Shown here: positions 42,649 through 45,977 of the stretch, piece by piece
How the letters are laid out: each line of letters starts with the position of its first letter
Position numbering within the stretch: the stretch's first letter is position 1
Assembly (NCBI GenBank): GCA_016704305.1
Contig: JADJAL010000034.1
Coordinates: 1 to 45,977 of the forward strand
DNA: 45,977 nt
Reading direction: 5' to 3'
Source of the DNA: Haliea sp.
GTDB lineage: Bacteria > Pseudomonadota > Gammaproteobacteria > Pseudomonadales > Halieaceae
Notes under the pieces: model-generated
Told to the model about the DNA's origin: nothing
The model's database searches: none
The model's input: the letters and a program-made list of their open reading frames with translations, nothing else
Program-made: the position numbers and the translations under genes

Positions 42649-44032
42649 TCAGGCCACTGCGTTGACCGCGTAAGGAAGCGCCGCTAGCGGCGACTTGCCC
42701 AGTAGATGCATATATCGATTTTCCAGTTCGCCGCAGGCGGTACGCACATTGCGTATCGATTCTGCGGGTATCGGCGGCAGCACGGTTACCCGAATGGTCG
42801 CCGGGCGTATCAGCCAGCCGCCGTTGGGCAGCGCGTCCTTCACGTTGTGCAGTATGATCGGGACGATTGGCACACCGGCCTTGCGCGCCAGCAGGAAAGC
42901 GCCGTGCTTGAACGGCTGGATGTCGCCCAGCGTGCTGCGACTGCCTTCGGGCGCAATGACCAGTGAACGTCCGCTTTTCAGTACATCCAGCGCCTTCTGC
43001 AGGACTTCCCGTTGGTCGGATTCCTTGCGATCGACAAAAATCGTATCGGTCTGGCGCAGCAGATTGCCGCAGGCTCTGGTGGTTGAACACAAAAATGGCC
43101 GGCCGCTCGCGGCCCAGGTTTTCCAGTCCTTCTATTTCAAAGTCCAGGCCGGCAAAGGCGCTGCCGATGTCGCCGAACATGCGCGTCAGGTGATTGGCGG
43201 AGCGGTACGCAGGCCGCCCCAATTGTTTGGCCAGCATGCCGACAGCGGTTGTTGCGACGATGGTCTGGGCGGTGAGCAGCGTGCGCACGATACTTTCCGC
43301 GCTCGGCATGCCGCGCGTCGAGAAGAAAAGTTGCTGCCACTTGTGCGTGCGCGCATGCGCGCCCAGTTTGTCCGACGGATTGACGGCGACCGGATGTCCG
43401 ACCTTGCGCACCAGCGGCAGGTCGGCGCTGGAGTCGGAGTAGAACCAGCAGTTCTTCAGCGCGGCCTTGTGCTGCCGGGCGCTGCGTTGCGCCGCCAGCA
43501 GTTTCCCCTCGCCGTAGCACATCGGCACGATGACCTGCCCGGTAAAACGGCCTTCGACCACCTCCAGTTGCGTGCAGTGGATCTCCTCGATGCCCAGCAC
43601 GCGCGCAATCGGTTCGATCTGGTAGCGGCTGGCCGAGCTGACGATGGCCAGCTTGTGTCCGGCCGCGCGGTGCGCTTCCACCAGCGCGACTGCCTCGCGG
43701 TAGAGGGATTTGGCGAGGTACTTGCGATACGCGTTCTCGCCGATGTCGCGCAGGGTCGATTCAGAAACGCCGCTCAGCGCTTTCGTCGTGCGCTTCACCA
43801 GTCGATGGTAGTTGGCGCCTGACCGGTAGACCTTGTGTTTGAGGATGTCCTGCACGACCTTGGTCGCCTCGCGCAATTTGCCACGGCGCGCGCCCTGTTC
43901 GGCCGTCTCCCGCGCGATCGCCAGTATCGAATAGCCCGCGATGAGCGTTCGGTCGAGGTCGAAGAAGGCGATGGTCGCTTGATCTGTTCTCGAAGCAGTA
44001 ATCGATTGCAGGTGGGTGTCCAGCGTTGTCAT
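42649..44032 (-). CDS. HAD-IB phosphatase/1-acylglycerol-3-phosphate acyltransferase fusion, damaged
   Basis: ATG 44032 starts an HAD hydrolase domain: FFDLDRTLIAGYS (Asp25, Asp27), VSSASRYQIEPIARVLG and YSDSSADLPLVRKVGHPVAV. A PlsC-type domain follows with RPAIFVFNHQS, the start of the HX4D motif, but the frame then fails (about 43070-43085). The next frame resumes at TDTIFVDRKESDQ and continues with VIAPEGSRSTLG to the end at 42649. Only about 15 codons separate NHQS from FVDRK, where relatives have about 45-50. So a deletion of roughly 100 nt accompanies the shift and the motif Asp is missing. The intended role is phospholipid synthesis; the acyltransferase is probably inactive as written. 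Confidence 0.78.
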
Positions 44033-44135
44033 GACGTTTCCATCCCCGGCGTGAAGCACCGTCGTAATTCCAATTGAGTGACTCAACTACTGCCATGAGG
44101 AGGTAATGCAGAATCCGGCCAGTTGTGACGAAATT

Positions 44136-44151
44136 ACACGGTAAATCGTGT
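44136..44151. promoter_or_regulatory. Short inverted repeat upstream of the HAD-acyltransferase gene
   Basis: ACACG-GTAAAT-CGTGT lies about 104 nt before the leftward HAD gene start, in an AT-rich stretch. It is short, and a regulatory role is only possible. Confidence 0.25.
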
Positions 44152-44286
44152 CAACCTTGTTACAAAACTTTAAGGAATGACTTCTTTGAGTGTATGGCGC
44201 AGCGGGTGGCGCAGGGCGCGCGGCATTGCAGCACGTGTTGTTATGGTGCGGTCCTGCACTGTCCTGAAGCGTGACAGAGCGCGATC

Positions 44287-45977
44287 CTAGCGCCCCACGT
44301 CACCAAATTGATAACTGATTTGCAGGTAGGCTCCCCTGGGTTGCCCTATAAAGTAGCGGTACTCGCCAAAGCCGAAGTCTGCACGTTCGGCGTACTTTTC
44401 ATCGAGCAGGTTGGTGAGTCGCAGCCCCGCTGACCAACGCGGCGTCAGGTCGCTGGTGATGCGCAGGTTGAGCAGCGAGTGGCCGTTGTACTGGTGTGCG
44501 TTATCCGGCTCCAGGTAGTAGGAATCCATGTACACCCACTCCAGTTCCGCGCGGCTGTTGACGCTGGCCAGGTCGGAAAAATCCCAGCCGAGGCGGGCGC
44601 TGCCAAATACGTTGGGGGCGGTGTCAACATCGTTGCCCTTGATATCTCCAGTGCTGCCGAGCAGCTCGACGCGGTTGTCGTAAGTGTGGGACGCATAGTT
44701 GGCATCGAGGCCTGCGGACCAGTCGTCAGCGAATTCAACGTCCAGACTCATCTCCGCACCGTAGTGGCGCGTCTGCGCGCCGCTGACATTGAAGCGGTTG
44801 GCGTCCTGGAAGATCACGTCATCCTTGTGCATGTAGTACACGGCGACATCGTAGCGGGTGGTCTGTCGCCAGTAGCCGCGCAGGCCGAGTTCCACGTTGT
44901 CGAGTTTTTCCGCGTCGAGGTCGGCGCTCTGCTGGTCCGCTTGCAGCCGGTACAGCTCGGAGGAATCGGGCACGCGAAAGCCATGGGCGTAGCGCAGGTA
45001 GGCGATGTGCTCCTCGGTAAAACTGTAACTTGCGCCGGCATTCAGCGACCAGTTGCTGAAATCGTCTTCGCGGTCCGCCGGGCGATAGAAGCGGCAATTG
45101 GTAGCGCCCAGGCCGCAGGCCGAACCATCGCCTACCCGGTTGTTGTAATCGTAGTTGGTGTACTCAAAACGCACGCCGCCATCCAGCTCCCACGGTCCGT
45201 CGAATTGCGTTCGCACCTGGGAGTAGAGCGCGGCAACCGACGCGTCCACGCGATAGTCGTAGTGCACGCCGGCCGGCTGGTTGGGGCTGAAATCCTCGTC
45301 CTGGGTTTCCTTTAATGAACCCTGGGTGTATTCCGTATCCACACCGTTCACCCAGCGCAGCGCGCCGGCATCGGTGTTTACCGTGGTGCGCAGGCCGAGG
45401 CTGTCGTGCGCGTTTTTCTCCACCGGCTGCCAGGCGAGGAAGTGCTGCAGGAACTCCATGTCGTTGGCGCGCAGGTAGGGTGTGACGGTGAGGGTGTTGT
45501 TGTCATCCAGCGCGGTGCTGGCCGCACTGTAGAATCGCACCGACCAGGCATCCCGGTAGGCATCCGGGTTGGGATTGCTCTTGCTCAGGTCGCTGTCTTT
45601 ATAGCCCTGGTAGCCCTCGATATACCCCGCTGTATCCTGCTTAAGATTGGCGCCATCGAGCACCGTGCGCACGTCCCAGTCCTGCCCGCTGTAATCGTGC
45701 CGGACGATGGCCTTTTGCTGATCGTAGCCCGAGCTGTCCTGGTAGCCGTCGCTGGTGGTGACGTTGGCGCTGACGCTGATGCCGTGCGCGCCCTCGGTGT
45801 CACTCAACCGGTATTTGCTGCGAAAGTATTGGTAAGGCCCGGCTTCCAGGGAGAGGCGGTTATCCAGCGTTTCGGTGGGGGCGGCGCTGATCACGTTGAT
45901 GACGCCGTGCATCGCGCCGGAACCGTACAGGGCGGTGGCTGGTCCGCGAATCACCTCGATGCGATGCGCCTGCTCAA
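44287..45977 (-). CDS. TonB-dependent outer-membrane receptor, partial (runs off right edge)
   Basis: More than 560 residues of a TonB-dependent receptor are visible, open through the right edge. The visible N-terminal part is the end of the plug domain, RIEVIRGPATALYGSGAMHG followed by VINVIS. A 22-strand barrel pattern follows with alternating aromatic strands, e.g. WELDGGVRFEYTNYDYNN and FRVPDSSELYRLQADQQSAD. The C-terminal region DEKYAERADFGFGEYRYF is a typical last-strands segment. The signal peptide and TonB box lie outside. The substrate could be a siderophore, vitamin or hydrophobic nutrient. Confidence 0.9.
   Translation of the reverse strand, partial: EQAHRIEVIRGPATALYGSGAMHGVINVISAAPTETLDNRLSLEAGPYQYFRSKYRLSDTEGAHGISVSANVTTSDGYQDSSGYDQQKAIVRHDYSGQDWDVRTVLDGANLKQDTAGYIEGYQGYKDSDLSKSNPNPDAYRDAWSVRFYSAASTALDDNNTLTVTPYLRANDMEFLQHFLAWQPVEKNAHDSLGLRTTVNTDAGALRWVNGVDTEYTQGSLKETQDEDFSPNQPAGVHYDYRVDASVAALYSQVRTQFDGPWELDGGVRFEYTNYDYNNRVGDGSACGLGATNCRFYRPADREDDFSNWSLNAGASYSFTEEHIAYLRYAHGFRVPDSSELYRLQADQQSADLDAEKLDNVELGLRGYWRQTTRYDVAVYYMHKDDVIFQDANRFNVSGAQTRHYGAEMSLDVEFADDWSAGLDANYASHTYDNRVELLGSTGDIKGNDVDTAPNVFGSARLGWDFSDLASVNSRAELEWVYMDSYYLEPDNAHQYNGHSLLNLRITSDLTPRWSAGLRLTNLLDEKYAERADFGFGEYRYFIGQPRGAYLQISYQFGDVGR

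Noticed and set aside
42695..43822. 375-codon plus-strand frame
   Set aside because: It is opposite the HAD-acyltransferase gene, which has clear motifs on the other strand.

Overview
The window looks like chromosomal DNA of a GC-rich, free-living, probably marine gammaproteobacterium of the Halieaceae/Spongiibacteraceae type. That placement is inferred from gene content, not from a marker gene: a PEP-CTERM cohesin/dockerin pair, many acyl-CoA dehydrogenases and CaiB/BaiF CoA transferases, AlkB with rubredoxin, a yqjDEK-like cluster and a TonB-dependent receptor. I found no rRNA, tRNA, CRISPR array, transposase or phage gene.

Layout. 1-938 (-): a partial dockerin-like exported protein and a frameshifted cohesin-like PEP-CTERM protein. 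1292-3983 (+): two paralogous NAD(P)-binding oxidoreductases and a small ferritin-like diiron protein. 3972-12357: the first acyl-CoA block. It holds a lone ACAD (-), a divergent fused double-hotdog dehydratase (+), a TerB-like gene (+), and a long leftward run of ACAD pair, two separate hotdog proteins and a racemase-type CoA transferase. Two large palindromes interrupt that run. 12471-18223: ClC channel/transporter, DUF1254/DUF1214 protein, glyoxalase II-like hydrolase and yqjK/E/D-like genes. 18224-24282 (+): AI-2E-type permease, acyl-CoA synthetase, SDR, SMP-30 lactonase and amidase. 24334-30218: a second ACAD pair (-), with a divergent frameshifted CoA transferase, an amidohydrolase and a TetR regulator. 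30290-35071: two lipoproteins, frameshifted malonyl-CoA decarboxylase, lipoyl synthase and a PLP deaminase-like enzyme. 35149-37685: AraC regulator divergent from alkB-rubredoxin. 37704-42584: HxlR regulator divergent from an RND efflux pair. 42649-45977 (-): a damaged HAD-acyltransferase fusion and a TonB-dependent receptor cut by the window edge.

How it works together. Most of the window codes for activation, racemisation, dehydrogenation and hydration of acyl-CoA substrates that are probably branched or bulky. Both ACAD pairs combine one subunit that keeps an IVD-type catalytic Glu with one that appears to lack any catalytic Glu, as in the alpha2beta2 ACADs of steroid side-chain degradation. 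Four acyl-CoA loci share a 16-bp palindrome close to CAAGRCANNTGYCTTG, which points to one local regulon. The TetR protein at 29571-30218 is a candidate regulator. The alkane hydroxylase genes have their own AraC regulator and a 33-bp near-perfect palindrome.

Data quality. At least five genes carry frame breaks, several at short homopolymers, and one gene start lies in an aberrant C-rich stretch. Much of this could be sequencing or assembly error rather than gene decay.
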